DNA from: Cognatiyoonia sediminum
GTDB lineage: Bacteria > Pseudomonadota > Alphaproteobacteria > Rhodobacterales > Rhodobacteraceae
Assembly: GCF_900129845.1 (NCBI RefSeq)
Contig: NZ_FQXB01000001.1
Span: 434,001-498,000, forward strand
Direction of reading: 5' to 3'
Length of the DNA: 64,000 nt
The position numbers and the translations under genes are program-made. Below the pieces are notes generated by a model. The model was not told where the DNA came from. It searched no databases and was given only the letters and a program-made list of their open reading frames with translations. Numbering within the stretch: the first letter of the stretch is position 1; each line of letters begins with the position of its first letter. This document shows, piece by piece, positions 8,182-16,896 of this stretch.

Positions 8182-9681
8182 TTATTCCATCACTGGAATG
8201 GAGAATTCTCCGCCTTCCTTGATGCCCGATGGCCAGCGAGAGGTGACGGTTTTTGTTCGTGTGTAGAACTTAAACGCGTCCGGTCCGTGCTGGTTTAGAT
8301 CGCCAAAGACGGATTTCTTCCAACCACCGAACGTATGATAGGCCAGCGGCACAGGGATCGGAACGTTCACTCCGACCATGCCGATGTTGATGCGGTTGGC
8401 AAAGTCGCGTGCGGTGTCGCCGTCTCGGGTGAAGATCGCGGTGCCGTTGCCATATTCGTGGTCCATGGCGAGGCCGATGGCTTCTTCGTAACTTTGAGCG
8501 CGAACGGTGGAGAGAACAGGGCCGAAGATTTCGGTTTTGTAGATGTCCATATCCTTGGTCACGTTGTCGAAGAGGTGCGCGCCGACAAAGAACCCGTCTT
8601 CGTAGCCTTGCAAGCTGAAGTCGCGGCCGTCGACGACGAGTTTTGCACCTTGGTCGATGCCGGTTTGCACCAAACGTTCGATGTTGGCTTTTGCGGCACC
8701 CGTCACGACGGGGCCATAGTCGACATCATTGCCAGCTGTGTAAGGGCCGACTTTGAGCGCTTCGACACGTGGAACCAGTTTTTCGATCAAGCGGTCGGCA
8801 GTTTCGTCACCCACTGGAACAGCCACAGAGATCGCCATGCAGCGTTCGCCCGCCGCGCCGTATCCTGCGCCAACCAGCGCGTCAGCGGCTTGGTCCATGT
8901 CAGCGTCGGGCATGATGATCATGTGGTTTTTGGCACCGCCAAAGCACTGCACGCGCTTTCCTTGGGCGCAGCCAGTGCCATAGATGTATTCGGCGATTGG
9001 GGTGGACCCAACGAAGCCGACAGACTGGATCGTGTCGTTGTTGAGGATCGCGTCCACCGCTTCCTTATCGCCGTTCACGACTTGCAGCACGCCTTTGGGC
9101 AGGCCTGCTTCTTCCATCAGCTCGGCCAGCATCAGCGGCACGGAAGGGTCACGCTCCGACGGCTTGAGGATGAAGCTGTTGCCGCAGACGATGGCAGGTG
9201 CGAACATCCACATCGGGATCATAGCAGGGAAGTTAAACGGGGTGATGCCAGCGGTCACACCCAGCGGCTGTTTCATCGAATACATGTCGATACCGGGGCC
9301 TGCGCTGTCGGTAAATTCGCCTTTCAACATATGAGGCGCACCGATGCAGTATTCGACAACCTCTAGCCCGCGTTGCACGTCGCCTGCCGCATCAGGCAGG
9401 GTCTTGCCGTGTTCGCGGCTGAGTGCCTCGGCGAGTTTGTCCATGTCGCGCTGTAGAAGAGCGACGAATTTCATCATCACGCGGGCGCGGCGTTGTGGAT
9501 TCACGGCGGCCCAAGCGGGTTGCGCGGAAGCGGCAACCGCAACGGCCAGTTCCATTTCTTGGGTGCTGGCAAGCGGGACTTTTGCCTGCACTTCGCCAGT
9601 TGCAGGGTTAAATACATCTGCAAAACGGCCGGACGTGCCTTTGACGTGTTCGCCGTTGATGTAGTGGGTGAGTTCTTGCAT
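8182..9681 (-). CDS. mmsA: methylmalonate-semialdehyde dehydrogenase (CoA-acylating)
   Basis: Converts methylmalonate semialdehyde to propionyl-CoA with NAD and CoA, closing valine breakdown and also serving inositol and thymine catabolism. The 499-residue protein is a full-length aldehyde dehydrogenase: GITPFNFPAMIPMWMF, KPSERDPSVPL, GFVGSTPIAEYIY, FGGAKNHMIIMPDAD, and the catalytic Cys281 in AAGERCMAIS. The start has a strong AGGAGG. It is followed on the same strand by the isobutyryl-CoA dehydrogenase operon, with the VPLPA-CTERM gene between in the opposite direction. A LysR-type regulator is divergently transcribed from its promoter. Confidence 0.96.
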   Translation of the reverse strand: MQELTHYINGEHVKGTSGRFADVFNPATGEVQAKVPLASTQEMELAVAVAASAQPAWAAVNPQRRARVMMKFVALLQRDMDKLAEALSREHGKTLPDAAGDVQRGLEVVEYCIGAPHMLKGEFTDSAGPGIDMYSMKQPLGVTAGITPFNFPAMIPMWMFAPAIVCGNSFILKPSERDPSVPLMLAELMEEAGLPKGVLQVVNGDKEAVDAILNNDTIQSVGFVGSTPIAEYIYGTGCAQGKRVQCFGGAKNHMIIMPDADMDQAADALVGAGYGAAGERCMAISVAVPVGDETADRLIEKLVPRVEALKVGPYTAGNDVDYGPVVTGAAKANIERLVQTGIDQGAKLVVDGRDFSLQGYEDGFFVGAHLFDNVTKDMDIYKTEIFGPVLSTVRAQSYEEAIGLAMDHEYGNGTAIFTRDGDTARDFANRINIGMVGVNVPIPVPLAYHTFGGWKKSVFGDLNQHGPDAFKFYTRTKTVTSRWPSGIKEGGEFSIPVME

Positions 9682-9747
9682 CGGAGTCCTCCTAAAACCT
9701 TGGTAGCATCTTAGTCTTGCGTTTTTGCTGGTAAAAGCCTCAATATG

Positions 9748-9762
9748 GCAAATTCATTTTGC
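9748..9762. promoter_or_regulatory. inverted repeat in the mmsA/lysR divergent promoter
   Basis: GCAAATTCATTTTGC has 5-base arms GCAAA/TTTGC. It lies between the divergent mmsA and LysR genes, where LysR proteins usually bind. It would fall inside the coding region if the LysR gene started at 9745, which favours the 9781 start. Confidence 0.4.
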
Positions 9763-9780
9763 AAAAATGTAGGGTTTAGG

Positions 9781-10659
9781 ATGTTCAATTGGGATGACAT
9801 GCGTGTCTTTTTAGGTGTCGCGCGGGAGGAAAGCCTGTCGTCGGCAGCTCCACGGTTGCGGATGGATCCAGCAACCCTGAGCCGCCGCATTGCCCGGCTA
9901 GAGGCGGAATTGGGGCAGGTGCTGTTTGTGAAATCCCCCCAAGGCTACAGGCTAACGGATTTTGGTAAGCGCTTGATGAAGGAGGCTGCCGATGCGGAGG
10001 CCGCGTTCCTAAGGGCGGCGGATGTCTCAACCGACAATAGTGTTGGCTTGTCCGGGCAAATTCGGATCGGCGCGCCGGACGGTTGTGCCAGCTTTCTGCT
10101 GCCGCAGGTCTGTGCCGCGATTCAGGCGGATAACCCCGAATTGGAAATTCAAATCCTGTCCTTGCCGCGCATTGTGAACCTGTCTCAGCGGGAAGCAGAC
10201 ATGGCGATCACCGTGAGCCCGCCGGAGACGGGGCGCTACACTGTGCGGAAAATCACCGACTATCAATTGCACCTAGCCATGCGGTCCGATCAACCGGAGC
10301 CGCAGTCATTGGAAGAGGTTAGAGGTGTGCCGGTGGTAGGATATATTCAGGATATGATATTCGATAAGGAACTGGATTATCTTGATGCACTCCATGCGCC
10401 TGAGGTGCGGTTGACGTCCAATTCCGTCTCGGTTCAGATGCAGTTGTTGAAGCAATCCAATGGTATAGGCTTTGTCCATGACTTTGCTTTGCCAGCTTTC
10501 CCTGATTTGCGACGCGTGTTGGACGACCAGATTTCGCTTCGGCGATCTTACTATCTTGTGCGCCATACGTCCGACCGTCAGTCAGAAAGGTTGCAAGCCT
10601 TTGCTGAGGCTTTGACTTCAGGTTTGCAGGCGGAGGTTGCGCGATTGGAGGGTTTGTAA
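9781..10659 (+). CDS. LysR-family transcriptional regulator, divergent from mmsA
   Basis: A 292-residue LysR-type regulator. The N-terminal winged helix-turn-helix (about residues 3-62) reads MFNWDDMRVFLGVAREESLS, then RMDPATLSRRIARLEAELGQ, then FVKSPQGYRLTDFG. The effector domain follows (SGQIRIGAPDGCASFLLPQV). An upstream in-frame ATG at 9745 exists, but 9781 gives the standard LysR start spacing. Divergent placement next to mmsA suggests it controls valine/methylmalonate-semialdehyde catabolism, though no experiment supports this here. Confidence 0.9.
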   Translation: MFNWDDMRVFLGVAREESLSSAAPRLRMDPATLSRRIARLEAELGQVLFVKSPQGYRLTDFGKRLMKEAADAEAAFLRAADVSTDNSVGLSGQIRIGAPDGCASFLLPQVCAAIQADNPELEIQILSLPRIVNLSQREADMAITVSPPETGRYTVRKITDYQLHLAMRSDQPEPQSLEEVRGVPVVGYIQDMIFDKELDYLDALHAPEVRLTSNSVSVQMQLLKQSNGIGFVHDFALPAFPDLRRVLDDQISLRRSYYLVRHTSDRQSERLQAFAEALTSGLQAEVARLEGL

Positions 10660-10726
10660 CCTTGACAGATGTGGGACGCCCGCGTCACCCTGAGTTGTAC
10701 AGCCACAAAATATAGGGAGGGCTGAC

Positions 10727-11161
10727 ATGCTCGTTCAACAAATTCTTTCCTCGAAAGCCACCCAAGGTGTTCTGTCCATTGGCCCAGATGCGCCGGTGTC
10801 GGAGGCCGCCAATTTATTATCGAACAATCGGATCGGGACGGTTGTTGTCTCGTCAGATGGACACACGCTCGAAGGGATCCTCTCTGAGCGCGATATTGTC
10901 CGCGAATTGGGTAAGCGAGGGGCAGGGTGTTTGAATGATCCGGTGTCGGATCTGATGACCAAGAAGATCGTCACCTGCACCACGGCAGACACAGCAGATG
11001 CGGTGTTGGAGATGATGACAAACGGCCGGTTCCGGCATCTTCCCGTAGTGGACGGGGACAATATGATTGGACTTATTTCCATCGGCGATGTGGTCAAAGC
11101 GCGGTTGGCCGAATTATCTATGGAAAAGGATGCCTTAGAAGGCATGATTATGGGGCACTGA
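10727..11161 (+). CDS. tandem CBS-domain protein
   Basis: A small cytoplasmic protein of 144 residues made almost wholly of two CBS motifs: first VLSIGPDAPVSEAANLLSNN then GTVVVSSDGHTLEGILSERD (about 17-62), second ITCTTADTADAVLEMMTNG-type then HLPVVDGDNMIGLISIGDVV (about 84-130). Such stand-alone CBS pairs bind adenosine nucleotides and sense energy charge. A ribosome site (GGGAGG) precedes the ATG. No partner domain is attached and the neighbours (LysR, coaD) do not reveal a specific role. Confidence 0.9.
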   Translation: MLVQQILSSKATQGVLSIGPDAPVSEAANLLSNNRIGTVVVSSDGHTLEGILSERDIVRELGKRGAGCLNDPVSDLMTKKIVTCTTADTADAVLEMMTNGRFRHLPVVDGDNMIGLISIGDVVKARLAELSMEKDALEGMIMGH

Positions 11162-11246
11162 CGCAAAGTAGCGTTCTGCAAATGCCTTGCATTTCGTGCT
11201 GCAATATTGTTGCGTGCGCGAAAGGGAACTAGCTTGAGGGTCCGCG

Positions 11247-11741
11247 ATGCGCACTGGCCTCTATCCTGGGACGTTTGATCCCATTCATCATGGACATATC
11301 GATATTATTCGGCGCGGTTGTTCACTAGTGGATCGCTTGGTGATCGGCGTTGCAATCAATCGAGACAAGGGGCCGATGTTTTCCCTCGAAGAACGGGTCG
11401 CGATGATCGAGGCCGAGGTGGGGCCGGTTGCGACAGAAACCGGCTGCGAGATCGTCGTGCATCCGTTTGAAAACCTGTTGATCGATTGTGCCCGTGATGT
11501 GGGCGCGAGCGTTATTGTGCGCGGTTTACGCGCGGTTGCAGATTTTGAGTATGAATTCCAGATGGTTGGAATGAACCGGTCGCTTGATAACAGTATCGAG
11601 ACCGTGTTCCTGATGGCGGATGCGAAGAACCAAGCCATCGCATCCAAGCTTGTCAAAGAGATCGCGCGCCTTGGCGGGGACGTCAGCAAATTCGTGACGC
11701 CCGCTGTGAGAGAGGCGTTGGTCGAGCGGGTGAGCGCTTAA
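11247..11741 (+). CDS. coaD: phosphopantetheine adenylyltransferase
   Basis: Fourth step of coenzyme A synthesis: adenylates 4'-phosphopantetheine to dephospho-CoA. At 164 residues it is of normal length. The nucleotidyltransferase motif YPGTFDPIHHGHIDII (with the HxGH-type signature) is at the N-terminus; IVRGLRAVADFEYEFQM and FVTPAVREAL complete the family pattern. Its stop overlaps by a few bases the stop of a small gene on the other strand. Confidence 0.96.
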   Translation: MRTGLYPGTFDPIHHGHIDIIRRGCSLVDRLVIGVAINRDKGPMFSLEERVAMIEAEVGPVATETGCEIVVHPFENLLIDCARDVGASVIVRGLRAVADFEYEFQMVGMNRSLDNSIETVFLMADAKNQAIASKLVKEIARLGGDVSKFVTPAVREALVERVSA

Positions 11742-11896
11742 CCGTAGACCGCTTTAGACGCGATTTTGGCGGCGTCGCCACGGTAGATGTCGAGATCAAG
11801 TGCAACGTCGATCGACATGGATTCAAGTTCAGATTTTGTGCGCAGGTAAGCCACGCGCTTTTGAACGGCTTGGGATACAGATTTCAGGACTGACAT
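11738..11896 (-). CDS. small DUF1127-like protein
   Basis: A 52-residue protein starting MSVLKSVSQAVQKRVAYLRT, with AAGGAG about 8 bases before the ATG. The middle (RTKSELESMSIDVALDLDIYRGDA) resembles the arginine-rich DUF1127 pattern of a helix, a short turn and an L-x-D-I-x-x-x-RGD end, but it is less basic than classical DUF1127. Similar short proteins are common in Rhodobacteraceae. Small DUF1127 proteins elsewhere act in RNA turnover and phosphate or stress responses; no function is assigned here. It converges with coaD with a 4-base overlap of the stops. Confidence 0.7.
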   Translation of the reverse strand: MSVLKSVSQAVQKRVAYLRTKSELESMSIDVALDLDIYRGDAAKIASKAVYG

Positions 11897-12053
11897 GTGC
11901 GGGCTCCTTTTAGATGTTGGCGTTATCAGTTGTCTTGCTTGCAGATTTAGCGATGCTGCGGTGCAGCACAAGCGACAGAAGTGAAAAGCCTCTTTGCACG
12001 GGGTGCATGACACCGGTTGCAAATGCTGAAATTTTCAACACTCTGATTTCAAA

Positions 12054-12084
12054 CAAAAAAGGCCGCCTAAATGGGCGGCCTTTT
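12054..12084 (-). terminator. rho-independent terminator of the first gap gene
   Basis: On the minus strand GGCCGCC and GGCGGCC pair around CATTTA and are followed by TTTTTTG. It lies about 20 bases after the gap stop. Confidence 0.88.
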
Positions 12085-12103
12085 GGTTAAAATTTAGTTT
12101 GGC

Positions 12104-13105
12104 TCAGATCAGCTTGCCCATAGCAACGGCCGTGTCTGCCATGCGGTTGGAGAAACCCCATTCGTTGTCGTACCAGCTGAGGATACGGACCATGTTGTCG
12201 TCCAAAACCTTGGTTTGATCGAGGTGGAAGATCGACGAATGCGGGTCATGGTTGAAGTCAGAGCTGACCATCGGCAGGTCTGTATAGCCAAGGACACCTT
12301 TGAGCGGGCCATCTGCGGCAGCGATGATCGCTGCGTTGATTTCTTCGACTGTTGTTGCGCGAGAGGCTTCGAAGGTGAGGTCGACAACAGAGACGTTTGG
12401 CGTTGGCACGCGGATCGCCACACCATCGAGTTTGCCGTTGAGTTCAGGAAGCACCAAGCCAACGGCCTTTGCGGCGCCGGTAGATGTCGGGATCATCGAC
12501 AAGGCTGCGGCACGGGCACGATAAAGGTCTTTGTGCATCGTATCGAGCGTCGGCTGGTCACCTGTATAGCTGTGGATCGTTGTCATGAAGCCCTTTGTGA
12601 TGCCGACGGCGTCGTTCAGGACTTTGGCGACTGGGGACAAGCAGTTTGTGGTGCAAGACGCGTTGGAGACGACGATATCGTCGCTTGTCAGCGTGCCATC
12701 ATTGACACCGTAAACGATGGTCTTGTCGGCGTTCTTACCAGGAGCGGAGATCAACACGCGGCTGGAGCCATTTTCGAGGTGCGGTTGGCAGGCTTCCTTG
12801 CTGGTGAAAATACCTGTGCACTCCATCACCACGTCAACATGGGACCACGGCAAATCAGCAGGGTTGCGGATAGCGGTCACTTCGATGGGGCCGCGACCTA
12901 CGTCGATGGTAGTTTCGGTGGTTTTGACCTCAGCAGGGAAGCGACCATGAACAGAGTCAAACCGCAGCAAGTGCGCGTTGGTTTCCACAGGTCCTAGATC
13001 GTTGATTGCAACGACTTCGATGTCTGTTCTTCCGCTTTCGATGATCGCGCGAAGTACGTTTCTGCCGATGCGGCCGAAGCCGTTGATTGCAACTTTGACT
13101 GCCAT
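12104..13105 (-). CDS. gap: type I glyceraldehyde-3-phosphate dehydrogenase (NAD-type)
   Basis: Catalyses the reversible oxidation and phosphorylation of glyceraldehyde-3-phosphate. The 333-residue protein has the Rossmann motif [14 protein letters not shown], the catalytic Cys151 in SNASCTTNC, and [13 protein letters not shown] near the end. The adenosine-ribose pocket reads [10 protein letters not shown], with Asp36 kept, which favours NAD over NADP. It is one of two gap genes in the window, separated by a 47-residue membrane protein gene. Two overlapping palindromes (13135-13160) lie 30 bases upstream of the start and indicate control together with edd-eda. Confidence 0.96.
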   Translation of the reverse strand: MAVKVAINGFGRIGRNVLRAIIESGRTDIEVVAINDLGPVETNAHLLRFDSVHGRFPAEVKTTETTIDVGRGPIEVTAIRNPADLPWSHVDVVMECTGIFTSKEACQPHLENGSSRVLISAPGKNADKTIVYGVNDGTLTSDDIVVSNASCTTNCLSPVAKVLNDAVGITKGFMTTIHSYTGDQPTLDTMHKDLYRARAAALSMIPTSTGAAKAVGLVLPELNGKLDGVAIRVPTPNVSVVDLTFEASRATTVEEINAAIIAAADGPLKGVLGYTDLPMVSSDFNHDPHSSIFHLDQTKVLDDNMVRILSWYDNEWGFSNRMADTAVAMGKLI

Positions 13106-13134
13106 AATTGGCCCTCCGAATAATCCGCGCCGGG

Positions 13135-13160
13135 AGTTAGCGCTAATGTTGGCGCTAACA
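13135..13160. promoter_or_regulatory. tandem CceR-like operators upstream of the first gap gene
   Basis: Two overlapping 14-base sites, AGTTAGCGCTAATG (13135-13148) and TGTTGGCGCTAACA (13147-13160), each a near match to the edd operator. Their centres are 12 bases apart, about one helical turn, so two dimers could bind on the same face. Confidence 0.7.
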
Positions 13161-13202
13161 TTGCGATTTTGGAGAAAAGGTCAATGCCGTACCGGAAGGG
13201 TT

Positions 13203-13346
13203 TTACCGCCAGAAGGCGACGAAATCGATAAATTCGACGAACTTGCGCATAAAGGCGATGAGGAGTGCCCAATCAAAGAAGAAGTAGTCTACTGCAAAAA
13301 CGGCAAGCAGGATGCCACCAAACCAGAGGGCAAGCGTATTTGTCAT
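13203..13346 (-). CDS. 47-residue membrane protein between the two gap genes
   Basis: Starts at the ATG at 13346 (MTNTLALWFGGILLAVFAVD) and ends EFIDFVAFWR. One hydrophobic helix spans about residues 5-33, with several aromatic residues (YFFFDW) and a short basic-aromatic tail (MRKFVEFIDFVAFWR). It begins 46 bases after the second gap gene on the same strand, so it is likely co-transcribed with it. From memory, similar short proteins in this family of bacteria are often labelled glyceraldehyde-3-phosphate dehydrogenase by mistake because of this location; it has no GAPDH sequence. Function unknown. Confidence 0.72.
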   Translation of the reverse strand: MTNTLALWFGGILLAVFAVDYFFFDWALLIAFMRKFVEFIDFVAFWR

Positions 13347-13392
13347 GCCGTTGGTGTAGCGGGCAGTTTCGGTGATGCCCAGCCCAAAACCG

Positions 13393-14394
13393 TTAGTTGA
13401 GGCGACCCATCGCAGAGGCGACGTCGGCCATGCGTGCAGAGAAGCCCCACTCGTTGTCGTACCACGCCAGAACGCGTACGGTACGGCCGCCAACCACTTT
13501 GGTTTGATCAGGAGCAAAGATGCTGGATTCGGTTGTATGGTTGAAGTCGATCGAAACCTTGGCTTCTGCGTCGTAACCAAGGACCATACCCATGTAACCG
13601 GCAGCGGCTTCGGCGACGATTTCGTTCACGTCGTTCACGGTGACGTCTTTTCCGGCTTCAAAGGTCAGATCAACTGCGCTGACGTTCGGCGTTGGGACGC
13701 GCATTGCGGTTCCGTCGAGCTTGCCGCTGAGTTCGGGCAGTACTTCGCCCAAGGCTCTCGCAGCCCCTGTTGAAGTCGGGATCATCGCCATGGCGGCAGC
13801 GCGTGCGCGGTATAGATCGTTGTGCCGACGGTCGAGCGTTGGTTGGTCGCCAGTGTAGCTGTGGATGGTCGTCATGATCCCGCGTTCGATGCCAATCGCG
13901 TCGTTTAAAACTTTGGCGAGTGGGGCAAGGCAATTGGTGGTGCATGAGCCGTTGGAGATCATCTTTTCGTTCGCCAACATGTCGCGGTGGTTGACGCCGT
14001 AAACGACCGTGCGGTCCACGTTGGTGGCGGGGGCGGAGATCAGAACCTTTTTTGCGCCTTGATCAAAGTGAACGCTGGATTTCTGGCCATCGTTGAATTT
14101 GCCCGTGCATTCCAGAACGACATCGATGCCATCCCAGTTCAACTCGGTAGGATCGTAAGTCGACATCACCTCAATCGGGCCGCGGCCAAGGTCGAGCGTA
14201 TTGCCATCGACCCGCACCTCATTCCCGAAACGTCCGTGCACGCTGTCGTATTTCAGTAGGTGCGCGTTGGTTTCGATGGGTCCGGTGGCGTTGATTTTGA
14301 CGACTTGCACGTCATTGCGTGCCGCTTCGGTGATATGAGCTAGCGTGCAGCGCCCGATCCGGCCGAAGCCGTTGATGCCCAATGTTACCGTCAT
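13393..14394 (-). CDS. type I glyceraldehyde-3-phosphate dehydrogenase, GapB-like
   Basis: A second 333-residue GAPDH with [14 protein letters not shown], catalytic Cys151 in SNGSCTTNC, and [13 protein letters not shown]. In the cofactor pocket the sequence is VVKINATGPIE: Asn35-Ala36 replaces the Asn-Asp of NAD-specific enzymes. Loss of that Asp is also seen in NADP-preferring, gluconeogenic GapB enzymes, so this paralogue may run the reaction in the reverse direction or with NADP. A role as erythrose-4-phosphate dehydrogenase cannot be excluded. The promoter carries three operator-like sites. The 47-residue membrane gene follows it. Confidence 0.93.
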   Translation of the reverse strand: MTVTLGINGFGRIGRCTLAHITEAARNDVQVVKINATGPIETNAHLLKYDSVHGRFGNEVRVDGNTLDLGRGPIEVMSTYDPTELNWDGIDVVLECTGKFNDGQKSSVHFDQGAKKVLISAPATNVDRTVVYGVNHRDMLANEKMISNGSCTTNCLAPLAKVLNDAIGIERGIMTTIHSYTGDQPTLDRRHNDLYRARAAAMAMIPTSTGAARALGEVLPELSGKLDGTAMRVPTPNVSAVDLTFEAGKDVTVNDVNEIVAEAAAGYMGMVLGYDAEAKVSIDFNHTTESSIFAPDQTKVVGGRTVRVLAWYDNEWGFSARMADVASAMGRLN

Positions 14395-14480
14395 GACATG
14401 CCTTCCGAGTCGTCTTTTCTTGGGTTGGCTATATCAAGGGTGGGTTAATCGACCAACAAGAAATCCTTTATGTATCAGTA

Positions 14481-14536
14481 TGTTACCGTTAACATGAGCG
14501 ATTTTTTCATGTTAGCGATAACCGTTTGCGCCAACA
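14481..14536. promoter_or_regulatory. cluster of CceR-like operators upstream of the second gap gene
   Basis: Three sites resemble TGTTAGCGCTAACA: TGTTACCGTTAACA (14481-14494), TGTTAGCGATAACC (14510-14523), and a weaker CGTTTGCGCCAACA (14523-14536). The second and third abut. They lie about 85-140 bases upstream of the start, farther than the sites at edd and the first gap gene, which would suit activation rather than repression. Confidence 0.62.
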
Positions 14537-14605
14537 CTTAGGGCCGTTCGATAGCAACTTCGCAGAACTACAGTTGTCGAAAAATTCAAACCCCAAAAAT
14601 GAAAA

Positions 14606-14632
14606 GAGCGCTCAGTGAGCGCTCTTTCTTTA
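14606..14632 (-). terminator. rho-independent terminator of tkt
   Basis: AGAGCGCTCA (14606-14615) and TGAGCGCTCT (14617-14626) form a perfect 10-base stem. On the minus strand it is followed by TTTCATTTTTG. It lies just after the tkt stop. Confidence 0.85.
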
Positions 14633-14647
14633 GTCGTTTGCAGGATC

Positions 14648-16666
14648 TTACTTCAGCAGTGCCTTTGCCGCTTCGGATGTGTCTTTCGCCGTGATGCCGA
14701 ACTTTTCAAAGAGCGTACCAGCTGGCGCGGATGCGCCGAAGCTGTCCATGCCGACAAATGCCGCCTTCTGCTCTCTCCCACGTTCGCCCAACAGCCATTG
14801 ATCCCAGCCTTGGCGCACGCCCGCTTCAATCGCGACGCGTGCGGGACCACCTGGCAGCACGCGCTTGCGGTAGCTTTCGTCTTGCTCGGCAAACACCTCC
14901 ATACAAGGCATGGAGACAACCCGTGTGCCGATGCCTTCGGCTTGCAGGATGTCACGGGCCTCCATTGCGACAGACACTTCGGAGCCGGAGGCCATTAGGA
15001 TGACCTGACGTTTACCCTCGGCATCGGCGAGGACGTAGCCGCCTTGAGCGGAGAGGTTCTTGGCCTTGTGCTCCTTACGCACACAAGGAAGACCCTGACG
15101 GGAGAGGGCGAGGACGTGTGGCGTTGTTTTTGCCGTCAGCGCACATTCCCAAGCCTCTGCCGTTTCTACGATGTCGGCAGGGCGGAACACATGGGTGTTT
15201 GGTGTGGCGCGCAGCAGGGCGAGGTGTTCGACCGGCTGGTGGGTTGGACCGTCTTCGCCAAGACCGATGGAATCATGTGTCATCACGTAGGTGGTGGGCA
15301 CTTGCATCAAGGCAGACAGCCGCATGGAACCGCGCGCATAGTCGGTGAAGCACATGAATGTGCCGCCATATGGCCGTGCGCCGCCGTGTAGGACCATGCC
15401 GTTCATTGCTGCCGCCATGCCGTGTTCGCGGATGCCGTAATAGATATAGCGCCCGCCGCGGTTTTCAGGCTCAAAGACGCCGAGATCAGCGGTTTTGGTG
15501 TTGTTCGATCCTGTGAGGTCGGCAGAGCCACCGATGGTTTCTTTCATGATCGGGTTCACAACGCCAAGCACTTTTTCGGAAGCCGCACGGGTGGCGAGCT
15601 TTGGCGCCTCTTCCGCCATCTGCTTTTTGAAGGCACGGATGGCAGAGGCGAGCTTCTTGGGAGCTTCCAACGCATAGGCGCGGTTGAATTCGGCTTGTTT
15701 GGTGCCGGACAGTTTGAGGAACCGATCTTGCCATTCGGCGCGGGCCGCTGCGCCGCGTTCGCCCATGGCTTCCCAGCCTGCTTTCACATCAGCAGGGATT
15801 TCAAACGGGCCACCTGTCCAGCCATACGCCTCTTTGGCGGCTTTCAACTGGTCTGGGTCGGTCAATGCGCCGTGGCCTTTGGACGTGTCTTGGGCTGCGT
15901 GACCTAAAGCGATGTGGGTTTTGCAGGCGACCATCGACGGGCGTGGGTCTTTTTGTGCCGCGATGATGGCTTTGTCGATCGCCTCTGGATCGTGGCCGTC
16001 GATCGAGATGACATGCCAGCCGGAGGCTTCGAACCGCATCACTTGGTCGGTCTTGTCCGCGATGTCGACGGTGCCGTCGATGGTGATGTTGTTGTTGTCC
16101 CAGAAAACGATCAGGTTGCCGAGTTCATGCTTGCCCGCAAGGCCGATGGCTTCTTGGCTGACGCCCTCCATCAAACAGCCGTCACCTGCGATGACATACG
16201 TGCGGTGATTAACGATGTTTTTGCCGTAGCGCGCACGCTGGATTTCTTCGGCAATCGCAAAACCGACGGAATTGGCAATCCCTTGGCCGAGCGGGCCAGT
16301 GGTGGTTTCGATGCCAGCGGCGTGGCCATATTCTGGGTGGCCCGCTGTTTTCGCGCCCCACTGGCGGAAATCTTTGAGCTGTTGCAGGTCCATGCCTTCG
16401 TACCCGGTAAGGTAGAGCAGGGAATAAAGCAGCATTGAGCCGTGACCGGCGGAAAGGATGAAACGGTCGCGGTCGGGCCAGTTTGCATCCTTTGGATCAA
16501 AGCGCAGGTGCTTTTCATAAAGAACGGTGGCAACGTCGGCCATGCCCATCGGCATACCGGAGTGACCTGAGTTTGCGGCGGCCACGGCGTCCAGTGTCAG
16601 GGTCCGAATGGCGGCGGCTTTCATCCAGTGATCGGGGTGCGCGGTGCGCAGGGCTGCTATATCCAA
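14648..16666 (-). CDS. tkt: transketolase
   Basis: Thiamine-diphosphate enzyme of the pentose phosphate pathway that moves two-carbon units between sugar phosphates. The 672-residue protein is full length: [20 protein letters not shown] at the N-terminus, the TPP motif [13 protein letters not shown] with [10 protein letters not shown], the pyrimidine domain [18 protein letters not shown], and [20 protein letters not shown]. It is on the same strand as the two gap genes but has its own terminator. No copy of the edd/gap operator is visible before it. It is divergent from the coiled-coil/zapA unit. Confidence 0.97.
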   Translation of the reverse strand: MDIAALRTAHPDHWMKAAAIRTLTLDAVAAANSGHSGMPMGMADVATVLYEKHLRFDPKDANWPDRDRFILSAGHGSMLLYSLLYLTGYEGMDLQQLKDFRQWGAKTAGHPEYGHAAGIETTTGPLGQGIANSVGFAIAEEIQRARYGKNIVNHRTYVIAGDGCLMEGVSQEAIGLAGKHELGNLIVFWDNNNITIDGTVDIADKTDQVMRFEASGWHVISIDGHDPEAIDKAIIAAQKDPRPSMVACKTHIALGHAAQDTSKGHGALTDPDQLKAAKEAYGWTGGPFEIPADVKAGWEAMGERGAAARAEWQDRFLKLSGTKQAEFNRAYALEAPKKLASAIRAFKKQMAEEAPKLATRAASEKVLGVVNPIMKETIGGSADLTGSNNTKTADLGVFEPENRGGRYIYYGIREHGMAAAMNGMVLHGGARPYGGTFMCFTDYARGSMRLSALMQVPTTYVMTHDSIGLGEDGPTHQPVEHLALLRATPNTHVFRPADIVETAEAWECALTAKTTPHVLALSRQGLPCVRKEHKAKNLSAQGGYVLADAEGKRQVILMASGSEVSVAMEARDILQAEGIGTRVVSMPCMEVFAEQDESYRKRVLPGGPARVAIEAGVRQGWDQWLLGERGREQKAAFVGMDSFGASAPAGTLFEKFGITAKDTSEAAKALLK

Positions 16667-16896
16667 GGTCCTCGTCCGTTCTGCTTGGTTTATCTGGTTG
16701 AAAGCGTCTTATCAGGCCAGCGCCGCAGTTCAAGGCCGCAAGCTAAGCCATTCATATCAAACGGTTCGATCAATTTGCGAGGGCGTTAAGGATCGCTTAG
16801 GCTTTGACCAAGGGGCGCGATTCGGCTTTGCCAGTGATAGGCGAGCGGCGATGCAAACTCACAAAGGGTGAGGTTTGCGTAGATAAGGACAGGCGA

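Noticed and set aside
8335-9366. Long open frame (343 codons) opposite mmsA
   Set aside because: His- and Val-rich antisense shadow of the well-supported mmsA; no ribosome site or motif.
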